Shown here piece after piece: positions 28,888 to 36,993 of a DNA stretch of 64,000 bases (position 1 is the first letter of the stretch; each line of letters starts with the position of its first letter). The position numbers and the translations under genes are program-made. The notes under the pieces are model-generated. The model saw only the letters and a list, made by a program, of their open reading frames with translations. It did no database searches and had not been told where the DNA came from. Origin of the DNA: Anaerococcus provencensis (lineage in GTDB: Bacteria; Bacillota; Clostridia; Tissierellales; Peptoniphilaceae); contig NZ_HG003686.1 of the NCBI RefSeq assembly GCF_000312365.2, positions 758,538 to 822,537 on the forward strand. The letters are read 5' to 3'.

Positions 28888-29727
28888 ATGAAAAAGGGAA
28901 AATTTGTAGGAATAAATCTATTAATATCTTTACTTATCTTACTTTTTCCCCTAAAATCTATGGCGTCACTGCCAGCTATACCAAGCGACTTTTACTATGA
29001 CGAACTTGACATGCTAGATTATAGCACTAAGGAAAATATTACTAAAACCAACAAGGAATTAGTAAGTAAAACTGGATCTCAAGTAATGGTTGCAACAGTA
29101 AAGAATACAAATGGACTTCCAGCAAGAGATTTGGGACCACAGATATTTAACAAGTGGAAAATAGGAGATCAAGATAAGAAAAATGGTGTTTTAATATTAA
29201 TAAGCGAAGATGACCTATCAGGTAAGAGAGAAGTATTCATAACTACAGGTTATGGCATCGAAGGTAGACTCAACGATGGAAAAGTTGGTAGAATCATTGA
29301 TAATTTTATGCTTGAAGATTTAAAAGATGGTAACTATTCAAAGGCAATCAATGAAGGATTCAATGCTATAGTAGCTGAAGTTGCTGATGAGTACAATGTT
29401 AAGCTTGATGGAAATTACGAATATTATCTAAATGAAAATGCTGGTTCTGGCTATAAGATAAGCTTTGGAACTTTGTTTATGATGCTTGTAGTATTTATTG
29501 TGATTTCTAATATGCTCAATAGATCTAGATTTTATGGTAGAAATAGGGGTAGATACTATAGAGGCTATCCACGCTATAGAAGATATCACAATGACCCATT
29601 TGATTCCTATACTTGGACAAATTCTTCCAATTCATTTGGTGGTTCTTCATCAAATTCTAGCTTTTCTGGTGGATTCACAAGCGGCGGTGGTAGCTCTGGT
29701 GGCGGAGGAGCCGGCAGGAGTTTTTAA
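28888..29727 (+). CDS. TPM domain membrane protein (YgcG family)
   Basis: The 279-aa protein has a signal peptide (residues 1-26, GINLLISLLILLFPLKSMAS). An extracellular TPM domain (about 35-170; VATVKNTNGLPARDLGPQIFNKWKIGD, YGIEGRLND) follows, then a membrane span (SFGTLFMMLVVFIVISNML). The Arg/Tyr-rich then Gly/Ser-rich tail ends GGGSSGGGGAGRSF, the family hallmark. TPM domains have been proposed to have phosphatase activity or to assist membrane protein turnover. It is co-transcribed with lemA. Confidence 0.93.
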   Translation: MKKGKFVGINLLISLLILLFPLKSMASLPAIPSDFYYDELDMLDYSTKENITKTNKELVSKTGSQVMVATVKNTNGLPARDLGPQIFNKWKIGDQDKKNGVLILISEDDLSGKREVFITTGYGIEGRLNDGKVGRIIDNFMLEDLKDGNYSKAINEGFNAIVAEVADEYNVKLDGNYEYYLNENAGSGYKISFGTLFMMLVVFIVISNMLNRSRFYGRNRGRYYRGYPRYRRYHNDPFDSYTWTNSSNSFGGSSSNSSFSGGFTSGGGSSGGGGAGRSF

Positions 29728-29736
29728 GGAGAAAAG

Positions 29737-30243
29737 ATGTATGGATATTTAGCAAGCCATTTTTTCAACGATGCCATGTTTAAATGGACTGAAAATTTGG
29801 CTAAAATAATAGAAGAGAAAACTGACTTAGAATTATATGTGCCTCAAAGAAATGCAGATATAAATGATAAGAAAAATAATGATGACATCATAACTGATAT
29901 AAAAATAGCTCAGGCTGACACAGCAGAACTAAAAAAATCCAATGTACTAATAGCTTGTCTTGATGGACTAACTATAGACGATGGAGTCGCCGGAGAAATA
30001 ATGGCTCATGGGGTCATTGCAGAGATGGAAGAGGAAAATAATATTGATTTTCCAAGACTTATCATTGGTATAATAACCGATATGAGATATCTTGGCACAG
30101 GTGAAAACAAGCTTTATAGAAACCTAATGATAGTAGGTAAGGTAAAGGAACATGGTCATCTGGTTGTTGGTTATGCTGGAGATGATTCATATGTTGACGA
30201 AGTTATAGATCATATAAATAAATTTATAGAAGAAAATAAATGA
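29737..30243 (+). CDS. Nucleoside 2-deoxyribosyltransferase family protein
   Basis: The 168-aa protein matches PF05014: an N-terminal YGYLASHFFNDA strand-helix, the SNVLIACLDGLTIDDGVAGEIMAHG segment with Asp and Glu at the expected catalytic places, and a C-terminal VVGYAGDDSYVDEV. The family swaps bases on deoxynucleosides or hydrolyses nucleoside monophosphates. The substrate is unknown here. It follows the TPM gene by 9 nt and ends in a bidirectional terminator. An involvement in deoxynucleotide salvage would fit the nearby nrdDG, but this is inference. Confidence 0.82.
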   Translation: MYGYLASHFFNDAMFKWTENLAKIIEEKTDLELYVPQRNADINDKKNNDDIITDIKIAQADTAELKKSNVLIACLDGLTIDDGVAGEIMAHGVIAEMEEENNIDFPRLIIGIITDMRYLGTGENKLYRNLMIVGKVKEHGHLVVGYAGDDSYVDEVIDHINKFIEENK

Positions 30244-30269
30244 GGGGCTAAAACTTAGCCCCAATTTTT
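30244..30269. terminator. Bidirectional terminator
   Basis: GGGGCTA (30244-30250) pairs with TAGCCCC (30256-30262), followed by AATTTTTAT. It separates the convergent deoxyribosyltransferase and folT genes. Confidence 0.8.
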
Positions 30270-30786
30270 ATGCATAATTTTTGATTCTTGGAATTAATAT
30301 ACTTAAAACCAAGACATTTATAATTGTATCGATTATCTGTTTTGGAATTCTTCTAAGTACATATATCCAATATGGGTTTTTAGAATATTGTTGTAACCAA
30401 ACAGAATCTAAAAATAACTTAACTCCCAAAAATACAACAAAAGCACTTAAAACAATTATCCATATAAGCTTTTTGTCGTAGTCTTTCTTAAAAATATAGT
30501 AAGAAATGACTCCTGGCAAAAATCCTGTCAAAAAAGCAGTAAAGGTAAATCCTGGGTGAAATATACCATCTGGATTTAAGAGCATCCCAACAATATCTGC
30601 TAGAGCTCCAGTTAGCCCACCAAGGGCAGGTCCATATATGATTCCTGATATCATAATAGGAGCATCTCCTATGCCGATTTTTTTGTTTACAGGAATTGTA
30701 ATGGTAAAATACCTTCTTAATACAACTGCTAGTGCTGCTAAAATTGCAATTTTAGTTAGCATATTAACCGTTAGTTTTTTATTCAA
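30268..30786 (-). CDS. folT: ECF transporter S component, folate family
   Basis: The 172-aa protein has six hydrophobic spans and the FolT-type pattern KIAILAALAVVLRRYFTITIPV, then GDAPIMISGIIYGPALGGLTGALADIVG and a NPDGIFHPGFTFTAFLTGFLPG loop. It is predicted to bind folate and work with a shared ECF A-A'-T module encoded elsewhere. The start is TTG at 30786 with AAAGGGG in front. The THF riboswitch directly upstream fixes the ligand class independently of the protein sequence. Confidence 0.92.
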   Translation of the reverse strand: MNKKLTVNMLTKIAILAALAVVLRRYFTITIPVNKKIGIGDAPIMISGIIYGPALGGLTGALADIVGMLLNPDGIFHPGFTFTAFLTGFLPGVISYYIFKKDYDKKLIWIIVLSAFVVFLGVKLFLDSVWLQQYSKNPYWIYVLRRIPKQIIDTIINVLVLSILIPRIKNYA

Positions 30787-30803
30787 TTTTATCCCCTTTC
30801 TAT

Positions 30804-30896
30804 CAGAGGCAGCGGTTGCGATAGAAAATCATAGCCTTAGCTTCGTCTAAGAACAACAACCCATTTCTTAGCACTTGATGCTTCCTATCTACTCTG
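30804..30896 (-). ncRNA. Tetrahydrofolate (THF) riboswitch
   Basis: On the minus strand the 93-nt element begins CAGAGTAGAT and closes with GCCTCTG, giving a P1 stem CAGAG/CTCTG. In between are the conserved blocks AAGTG, AATGGGTTGTTGTTC, GACGAAGC and ATCGCAACCGCT. All match the THF motif (Rfam RF01831) in order. Its 3' end lies a few bases before the AAAGGGG site of folT, consistent with translational control. Confidence 0.93.
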
Positions 30897-30947
30897 ATGA
30901 TTATATGATAACATATAAGAGAAATAATTAATACATGGAAGGATAAA

Positions 30948-31556
30948 ATGTTAGATAAAAACTTTTTTAATAGAAATACATTAAGCGTTGCAAAAGACTT
31001 ATTAGGAAAAATAATTATTAGAAAAACTAATAAGTATATATACAAAGCAATGATAGTAGAAACTGAGGGATACTTAGGCATAGAAGATAGGGCTTGCCAT
31101 ACATTTGGAGGAAAAAGGACTGAAATAAACAAAATAATGTATGAAGATGCTGGAACTATATATGTTTATCAAACTTATGGTATCCATTACTTGATGAATT
31201 TTGTAACAATGGATAAATCAAATCCTGAAGCAGTGCTCATCAGAGCAGTTGAGCCAATCGAAGGAATTAATCAAATGAGTATTAATAGATTTGGAAAGAA
31301 CTACATAGATTTAAACAAATATCAAAAAAATAACCTGACTAATGGACCTGGTAAACTTACCAAAGCTTTGGATATTGATAAAAGTTTAAATGGTAGAAAT
31401 TTATTTGGGCCACAAATTTATCTAATAGACGGAGATAAAGACTTTGAAATTGAGACAGATGTAAGGATAGGAATAGATTATGCAAAAGAAGCTAAGGATT
31501 ATCCATACAGATTTTATATCAAAGACAATCCATATGTTTCCAAATTTAAAAGATGA
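30948..31556 (+). CDS. DNA-3-methyladenine glycosylase (AAG/MPG family)
   Basis: The 202-aa monofunctional glycosylase removes alkylated purines such as 3-methyladenine. Family motifs are LLGKIIIRKTN, the catalytic region MIVETEGYLGIEDRACHTFGGKRT (Glu near residue 45) and YVYQTYGIHYLMNFV. The C-terminal NGPGKLTKALDIDKSLNG completes the fold. It is a single-gene unit between the folT riboswitch and a convergent nitroreductase. Confidence 0.94.
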   Translation: MLDKNFFNRNTLSVAKDLLGKIIIRKTNKYIYKAMIVETEGYLGIEDRACHTFGGKRTEINKIMYEDAGTIYVYQTYGIHYLMNFVTMDKSNPEAVLIRAVEPIEGINQMSINRFGKNYIDLNKYQKNNLTNGPGKLTKALDIDKSLNGRNLFGPQIYLIDGDKDFEIETDVRIGIDYAKEAKDYPYRFYIKDNPYVSKFKR

Positions 31557-31574
31557 GCCTAATTTAGCTCATCT
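31551..31574. terminator. Bidirectional terminator
   Basis: AGATGAGC (31551-31558) and GCTCATCT (31567-31574) form an 8-bp stem. It overlaps both stop codons of the convergent glycosylase and nitroreductase genes. Confidence 0.75.
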
Positions 31575-32323
31575 TTATAGCTTATCTTAAAGCCTTGATT
31601 TAATAGTGTTTCAAACATTTTTCCTCTATTTTTTATAACGCTTCCTTGTTTCTTAGGAATTTGCTTACTAAAGGAATCAGATCTACGATTTGCATCTCTT
31701 AAATCGTAATATGTTGTCATTTCCTTATCATATTCTTTTATCATTTCGTTGTAATTATCGTAAACCTTATAAGAATTATCAAAAGTTTTTAACATTATAT
31801 CTAGTCTTGGCTTAAGTTGTGGTTCTTGGTTTGGGATGCCAAAAGAAAGTCCCACAGCAGGATAGGTTAGCTTTGGAAGGTCTAATAGTTCTATAACTTT
31901 TTGGGTGTCATTGTGAATATTTCCAAAATAATTTGTTCCAAGTCCCAAACTTTCGGCAGCGACTGTGACGTTTTGAGCGGCTATAATTGAATCGGTCATA
32001 GCTTGGATAAATTTATCGAAACCTATCATTTCATCATTTTCTTGGCCGTTTTCTTTGGCGATATTGTAATTTCTATATAAGTCTGCAACAAAAATCCATA
32101 AATGTGGTGCGCGAGCCATATATTCTTGGCCACCATTTTCTGCTAGTTGATCTTTGATAGCTTGGTCTGTTACATTGATTATAGAAAAAAATTGCATACC
32201 ATTACTTGATGCAGATCTATTTGCAACTTCTAGTAGCTTATTAACCAGACTTTCATCTAATTTCTCGTCTTTAAATTCCCTAATTGTCCTATGTTTTAAT
32301 TGATCCTCAATACTTGTATTCAT
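31559..32323 (-). CDS. NfsA/FRP-type nitroreductase
   Basis: The 254-aa flavoenzyme has the FMN-binding N-terminus HRTIREFKDEKLDESLVNKLLEVANRSASSNGMQ and the conserved GLGTNYFGNIHNDTQKVIELLDLP. The C-terminal PRLDIMLKTFDNSY...YYDLRDANRRSDSFSKQI is typical of oxygen-insensitive NADPH nitroreductases. The physiological substrate is unknown, with quinones, flavins or nitro compounds all possible. It is monocistronic, with AAGGAG before the ATG. Confidence 0.9.
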   Translation of the reverse strand: MNTSIEDQLKHRTIREFKDEKLDESLVNKLLEVANRSASSNGMQFFSIINVTDQAIKDQLAENGGQEYMARAPHLWIFVADLYRNYNIAKENGQENDEMIGFDKFIQAMTDSIIAAQNVTVAAESLGLGTNYFGNIHNDTQKVIELLDLPKLTYPAVGLSFGIPNQEPQLKPRLDIMLKTFDNSYKVYDNYNEMIKEYDKEMTTYYDLRDANRRSDSFSKQIPKKQGSVIKNRGKMFETLLNQGFKISYKDELN

Positions 32324-32390
32324 AACATCTCCTTATGTTTCTTTATACCTATATACCCAGCTTATGGTATATTAAATTAAAGGTGATAAT

Positions 32391-34736
32391 ATGCTTGTAA
32401 AAATTTCAGTTAGAAATCTAATAGAATTTGTAATGAGATCTGGAGATATAGACAATAGATTTCGTGACAATGCTAGGATGATTGAGGGTATTAAAGCTCA
32501 TCAAAAAATCCAGTCTTCCTATGGTAAAAATTACAAAAAGGAATATTCTTTAAAAAATACTACTATTATAGATGATGTAGAATTTAAAGTCGAAGGTAGG
32601 GCGGATGGCCTTATTAAAGATGGGAGTATTTACACTATAGATGAGATAAAATCTACTAGTAGAAATTTAGATGAAATTGATGATTCCAACAAATTACACT
32701 GGGCGCAAGCTATGTGCTACGCTTATTTTTATTGCTTAGATAAGAACTTAGATAGTATATTTATCACGCTGACATATGTTAATATCGAAGATTACACTAG
32801 TAAAATATTCAAAAAAGAATTTGATTTTGAGTACTTAAAAACTTTTTATTATGATTTGCTAAAGTCATATTTGAATTTTTCAAAAATTTTGGCTAATAAC
32901 AAAATCAAAAGGGACGAGACTATAAGAAAATTAGATTTTCCTTATAAAGATTATAGGAAGGGTCAAAGAAAGCTAGCTGTTGCAGTATATACTTCTATTA
33001 TGAAAGAAGACAATTTAATTGTAGATGCTCCCACTGGCATTGGCAAGACTATATCAACAGTTTTCCCTTCTATAAAATCAATGGGAGAGGACCTTTCTGA
33101 TAGGATATTTTACCTTACAAGTAAAAATACCCAGGCAAAAGAAGCAATGAAATCGATCAAAATTCTCAAAAATAAGGGAATGTTCATCAAAGCATTGGCT
33201 ATTACTTCCAAAGAAAAAATATGCCTAAATGATGAGGTTAAATGCAATCCTGTTGATTGCCCATTTGCTAAGGGACATTTTGATAGGGTAAACGATGCAC
33301 TCTTAGATATAATCTCAAAAGAAGAAATAATCGATTTTGCTACTATAACTTCCTATGCAGAAAAATATAGAGTCTGTCCATTTGAGTTTCAACTTGATAT
33401 ATCAAACTATGCAGATTTTATAGTTTGTGATTATAACTATGTATTTAATCCAACGGTGTATCTCAGGAGATTTTTTGACGAAATTGTTGATAGATACATA
33501 TTTTTGGTAGACGAATCCCATAACCTTTTAGAAAGGTCTAGGGATATGTATTCCTTTAGATTTACTGAGACTCGCTTTATGGTTCTTTTTGACAAATTGG
33601 ACAAGAAAAAATACAAAACTTTAATAAAATACTTAAAACAAATTGTCGAAGAATTTAATAATCTTTATGCTAAGCATGGTAAAAAATTATTCTATTACCA
33701 GGAAAAACAAATAGATGATTTTGATGATATATTTGCAAAACTTTTAAAACCTCTACAGAAGTATTTGGTCGAAGACAGGGAAGATGAAAACTACGATGAT
33801 TTATTAAATTTGTATTTTGATATCAATAGGTATTTTAAAATAACTGATCATTACACCGAAGGATTCTATTCAATAATTGCCTACGATGAGATAAACGACG
33901 AGATATACTTTGAAATAAAATGTATAGATCCATCACAAGTCTTAAAAAACATTTATAGTTTTTCAAAAACAACAGTATTTTTCTCAGCTACCCTTTCACC
34001 AATGGATTATTTTATGAGGATGCTTGGAGCAAATGATGCCCTAAGACTTAAGCTTGATATGCCATTTTCAAATGATAATTATGAGATATTTGCCAGAGAA
34101 ATATCCACTAGATATAGGGATAGAAATTATAACGTGCCTATAGTTAGTGAGTCTATAAGTGAATTTATTCATTCTAGAGAAGGTAATTATTTTATATTTT
34201 TTCCATCATATTCATATATGATGGATGTTTATGAAGATTATTCGTCAAGATATGATGATGAGATTTTACTCCAAGATAGGTTTATGAATGAAAAAGATGC
34301 TCATAAGTTTCTCGAAAAATTTGACAAGGATACTAATAATACTGCTTTTGCAGTACTAGGAGGTATTTTTTCTGAGGGAGTAGATTTACTTGGAGATAGA
34401 CTTATAGGTACAATGGTAATTTCTGTTGGCATGCCAGGAGTTGGATTTGAGAGAAATCTTATCAAAGAGCACTTTGACAAACAGGGATTAAATGGATTTG
34501 ACTATTCCTATACTTATCCTGGTATAAATAAGGTTTTTCAGGCAGCAGGAAGAGTTATAAGAAGTGAATATGATAGGGGAATAATATATTTACTAGACGA
34601 TAGATTTACTAGCTACAAATATAGAATGCTTTACCCTAAACACTGGAGAAAAAAAGATATAAAAATTGTAAATGAATCCAGAGATTTTAGAAAAGAAATA
34701 AGTAGATTTTGGGAGACAGATAGTGAGAAAGAATAA
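32391..34736 (+). CDS. DinG/XPD-like iron-sulfur helicase with N-terminal PD-(D/E)XK nuclease-like domain
   Basis: The 781-aa product begins with a segment resembling a Cas4/PD-(D/E)XK fold (residues 40-100: GRADGLIKDGSIYTIDEIKST, with D and ExK). The helicase follows, with Walker A VDAPTGIGKTIST (about 213) and four cysteines for a 4Fe-4S cluster between about 280 and 325 (CLNDEVKCNPVDC, then CPFEFQLD). The DESH box is FLVDESHNLLERS (about 372), and helicase motif VI is FQAAGRVIRSEYDRG (about 723). It probably unwinds damaged or structured DNA. It is co-transcribed with rlmD, whose GTG start lies inside the last codons. Confidence 0.87.
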   Translation: MLVKISVRNLIEFVMRSGDIDNRFRDNARMIEGIKAHQKIQSSYGKNYKKEYSLKNTTIIDDVEFKVEGRADGLIKDGSIYTIDEIKSTSRNLDEIDDSNKLHWAQAMCYAYFYCLDKNLDSIFITLTYVNIEDYTSKIFKKEFDFEYLKTFYYDLLKSYLNFSKILANNKIKRDETIRKLDFPYKDYRKGQRKLAVAVYTSIMKEDNLIVDAPTGIGKTISTVFPSIKSMGEDLSDRIFYLTSKNTQAKEAMKSIKILKNKGMFIKALAITSKEKICLNDEVKCNPVDCPFAKGHFDRVNDALLDIISKEEIIDFATITSYAEKYRVCPFEFQLDISNYADFIVCDYNYVFNPTVYLRRFFDEIVDRYIFLVDESHNLLERSRDMYSFRFTETRFMVLFDKLDKKKYKTLIKYLKQIVEEFNNLYAKHGKKLFYYQEKQIDDFDDIFAKLLKPLQKYLVEDREDENYDDLLNLYFDINRYFKITDHYTEGFYSIIAYDEINDEIYFEIKCIDPSQVLKNIYSFSKTTVFFSATLSPMDYFMRMLGANDALRLKLDMPFSNDNYEIFAREISTRYRDRNYNVPIVSESISEFIHSREGNYFIFFPSYSYMMDVYEDYSSRYDDEILLQDRFMNEKDAHKFLEKFDKDTNNTAFAVLGGIFSEGVDLLGDRLIGTMVISVGMPGVGFERNLIKEHFDKQGLNGFDYSYTYPGINKVFQAAGRVIRSEYDRGIIYLLDDRFTSYKYRMLYPKHWRKKDIKIVNESRDFRKEISRFWETDSEKE

Positions 34737-36093
34737 GACATTTGAAGTAGATATATATGATATGAAATATCCTAATATTTCCATTGGTAAAACAAGCGAT
34801 AATCAGATTGTAGAATTTAAAGGTGGATTATTAGGGCAAAAAGCAAGGGTTAAAATTACTAGAAATAGAAATGGATATAAAAAAGGCAAGTTTTTAGAAT
34901 TAGTTGAAAATTCTTACCTAGAAAATAATAAAAATCATTGTCCTAAGGCAGATATATGTGGTGGATGTTCTTATCAAAAATTGGCCTATGAAACAGAACT
35001 TATGCTAAAACTTGATATGATTAAGAAGCTCTTTGCTGATAATGATATTGTATACGATGGTGATATTTCAATAAATAGGGCAGATGTAGTTAGTGCTTAT
35101 AGAAATAAAATGGAATACACTTTTGGAGATAGTAAAAAAGGTGGAGAACTAGTCCTTGGACTTCACAGGCAAAATAGATTCTATGAAATAGTAGATACCA
35201 TTGATTGTAATATTGTAGATGAAGATTTCAATAAAATACGACAATCTGTACAGAAATATTTCAGAGATAGAAAAACTAGCTTTTATCACAAATCAACAAG
35301 AGAGGGGCTATTACGTCACCTAATCATTAGAAAGGCTCTGAGAACTGGTCAAATAATGTTAGTCCTTGTCACAACAAGTGAAGATAGTTTTGATGAGATA
35401 AGAAAAAAATTATTTGTAAACTTCGTAAAAGATCTTGATTTACAAGGTGAGATAGTTTCTATCTTCCACGTAATCAATGATTCCCCAGCAGATGCAGTAG
35501 TTGCTGAAAAAATCAACCTAATCTTTGGAAAAGATCATATAACAGAAGAAATGATGGGACTTAAATTTAATATATCACCATTTTCATTTTTCCAGCCAAA
35601 TGTATTTACTGCAGAAAAGATTTACAAAAAAGCATTTGAACTTGGAGAAATAGACCGAGATACAAATGTGTTAGACCTATACTCTGGCACAGGAACCATA
35701 ACTCAAGTAATGGCAAAGGCTGCCAAAAAGTCTACAGGAATAGAAATAGTAGAAGAAGCAGTGGACAAGGCATATGAAAATGCAAAAATCAATGAAATAG
35801 AAAATATAGAATTTCTATGTGGAGATGTTCTAGAAGAAATTGATCATATTAAAGGAGATTTTGACCTAGTAATCCTAGATCCTCCTAGAGTAGGAATAGC
35901 TGCTAATGCACTAGAAAAAATTTTAAAATTAAATCCCGAAAAATTTATATACATTTCTTGCAATCCAAAAACTCAAGTTGAAAACTTGAAAGAATTTATA
36001 GCTAATGGATACAAAATAAACAAATACGAAGTGATAGACCAATTTCCAAAATCTAGGCATGTGGAGACTATAGCGTTGATACAAAAGATGTAA
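34723..36093 (+). CDS. rlmD: 23S rRNA (uracil-C5)-methyltransferase RlmD/RumA type; element insertion site at 3' end
   Basis: The 456-aa SAM enzyme has a TRAM domain (residues 5-60) and a 4Fe-4S cluster (CPKADICGGCSYQ, about 76-87). The methyltransferase domain has LDLYSGTGTITQVMA (about 322) and LDPPRVG. The catalytic Cys is in YISCNPKTQ (about 418). GTG start, with GGGAG upstream. The last nine codons (VETIALIQKM) are not original host sequence. The gene is cut at GCATGTGGAG by the integrated element, whose left end supplies a replacement tail. The original tail, VEAIALISREILYK, is found at 52.94 kb. Because the tail is so similar, function is probably kept. Confidence 0.93.
   Translation: MRKNKTFEVDIYDMKYPNISIGKTSDNQIVEFKGGLLGQKARVKITRNRNGYKKGKFLELVENSYLENNKNHCPKADICGGCSYQKLAYETELMLKLDMIKKLFADNDIVYDGDISINRADVVSAYRNKMEYTFGDSKKGGELVLGLHRQNRFYEIVDTIDCNIVDEDFNKIRQSVQKYFRDRKTSFYHKSTREGLLRHLIIRKALRTGQIMLVLVTTSEDSFDEIRKKLFVNFVKDLDLQGEIVSIFHVINDSPADAVVAEKINLIFGKDHITEEMMGLKFNISPFSFFQPNVFTAEKIYKKAFELGEIDRDTNVLDLYSGTGTITQVMAKAAKKSTGIEIVEEAVDKAYENAKINEIENIEFLCGDVLEEIDHIKGDFDLVILDPPRVGIAANALEKILKLNPEKFIYISCNPKTQVENLKEFIANGYKINKYEVIDQFPKSRHVETIALIQKM
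36057..36066. other. attL core
   Basis: GCATGTGGAG within codons SRHVE of rlmD. It is identical to the copy at 52935-52944. The flanks differ (TCTAG before it here, CAAC before it there), so 10 bp is the maximum shared core; the crossover dinucleotide lies inside it. Confidence 0.85.
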
Positions 36094-36218
36094 ACTTAGA
36101 AATCCTGCATTTCAAGCAGTTTTATAAGCATTTTGTCTTTGATAAAGATGAAGAAGGATACGTCAAAAAGACTCAAAAAAACTACATGGATGTAAGAGTA
36201 GTTTTGAGACTAGTATGA
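36066..36218 (+). other. Detached C-terminal coding segment of the serine recombinase
   Basis: In the frame GCA-TGT-GGA-GAC this segment is open for 50 codons from the attL core to TGA at 36216-36218. It reads DYSVDTKDVNLEILHFKQFY, then KHFVFDKDEEGYV and KKTQKNYMDVRVVLRLV. The phase is exactly that of the recombinase at the attR core (GCA-TGT-GGA-GGC). In an excised circle the two would join into one 635-aa protein. The first 28 bases also encode the RlmD tail in another frame. It has no start or ribosome-binding site of its own. Confidence 0.8.
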
Positions 36219-36261
36219 GGAAACACAAAAAATATAATTAACCCATTTTGTACTTTCTACA

Positions 36262-36290
36262 AGAGTAGCTTAAAAGGCTGCTCTTTTTTA
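36262..36290 (+). terminator. Terminator inside the left end of the element
   Basis: AGAGTAGC (36262-36269) pairs with GCTGCTCT (36277-36284), followed by TTTTT. It would end both rlmD readthrough and, in the circle, recombinase transcripts. Confidence 0.8.
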
Positions 36291-36349
36291 TTAAAGGTAG
36301 TAATATTTCGTTACATCCTTTTTCAAAAAATGGAAAACTCATAAGCAAC

Positions 36350-36378
36350 TTTACATATTCGCTTTTATAAGATATAAT
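36350..36378 (+). promoter_or_regulatory. Promoter of abiE
   Basis: TTTACA (36350-36355), a 17-nt spacer and TATAAT (36373-36378). Confidence 0.65.
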
Positions 36379-36385
36379 AAAAGCG
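36360..36385. promoter_or_regulatory. AbiEi operator candidate
   Basis: Perfect 9-bp inverted repeat CGCTTTTAT (36360-36368) and ATAAAAGCG (36377-36385). It straddles the -10 box of the abiE promoter. AbiEi antitoxins are known to autorepress through inverted repeats in their promoter. Confidence 0.65.
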
Positions 36386-36405
36386 TAAACGAGAGGAGGC
36401 GGACT

Positions 36406-36993
36406 ATGAATACACTTAAAGAATATATACAAGAAAATTTAGTAATAACCAACAAAGAAGCGGAAGACCTTGGATATACCAGGCATAATCTATCGGAATT
36501 AACAAAGAGCGGACAATTAGAAAGATTAAGACCGGGACTATATCAATTAAAAGGAAAAGTAATAGACGATTTTGTTTTAATATCATCAAATAGTAATCGA
36601 ATTATATTTTCCCATCAAACAGCCCTCTATCTCCACGACCTATCAGATAGAACTCCAAATGTATTTCATATATCTGTGCCCCAAGGCTATAATGCAAGCC
36701 ATATCAAAAATAGATACGAAGACCTGCAAGTTCACTATGTAAAAAAAGACTTATACGAAATAGGAAAGACAGAAATAAAATCACCACAAGGCAACCTTAT
36801 TCCAGTTTACGATATAGATCGAACAATTTGCGATATCATAATAGACAGAGAAAAAATAGATAAGCAAATTTTTACAGAAGCCATAAAAAGATACTTTAAA
36901 TCACAAAATAAAAATCTAAGACGACTCATAAAATACAGTAGATTATTTAAAATAGAAAATGAAATTAGAAAATACATGGAGGTATTATCGTGA
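36406..36993 (+). CDS. abiEi: AbiEi-type antitoxin/transcription regulator
   Basis: The 195-aa protein has an N-terminal winged helix (residues 1-50, EYIQENLVITNKEAEDLGYTR...LERLRPGLYQ). The C-terminal antitoxin domain contains RIIFSHQTALYLHDLSDRTP and IPVYDIDRTICDIIIDRE, the AbiEi family signature. It neutralises AbiEii and represses the pair. GAGGAGG precedes the ATG. The stop TGA overlaps the GTG start of the toxin gene. AbiE systems stop phage spread by abortive infection or stabilise mobile DNA. Confidence 0.93.
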   Translation: MNTLKEYIQENLVITNKEAEDLGYTRHNLSELTKSGQLERLRPGLYQLKGKVIDDFVLISSNSNRIIFSHQTALYLHDLSDRTPNVFHISVPQGYNASHIKNRYEDLQVHYVKKDLYEIGKTEIKSPQGNLIPVYDIDRTICDIIIDREKIDKQIFTEAIKRYFKSQNKNLRRLIKYSRLFKIENEIRKYMEVLS

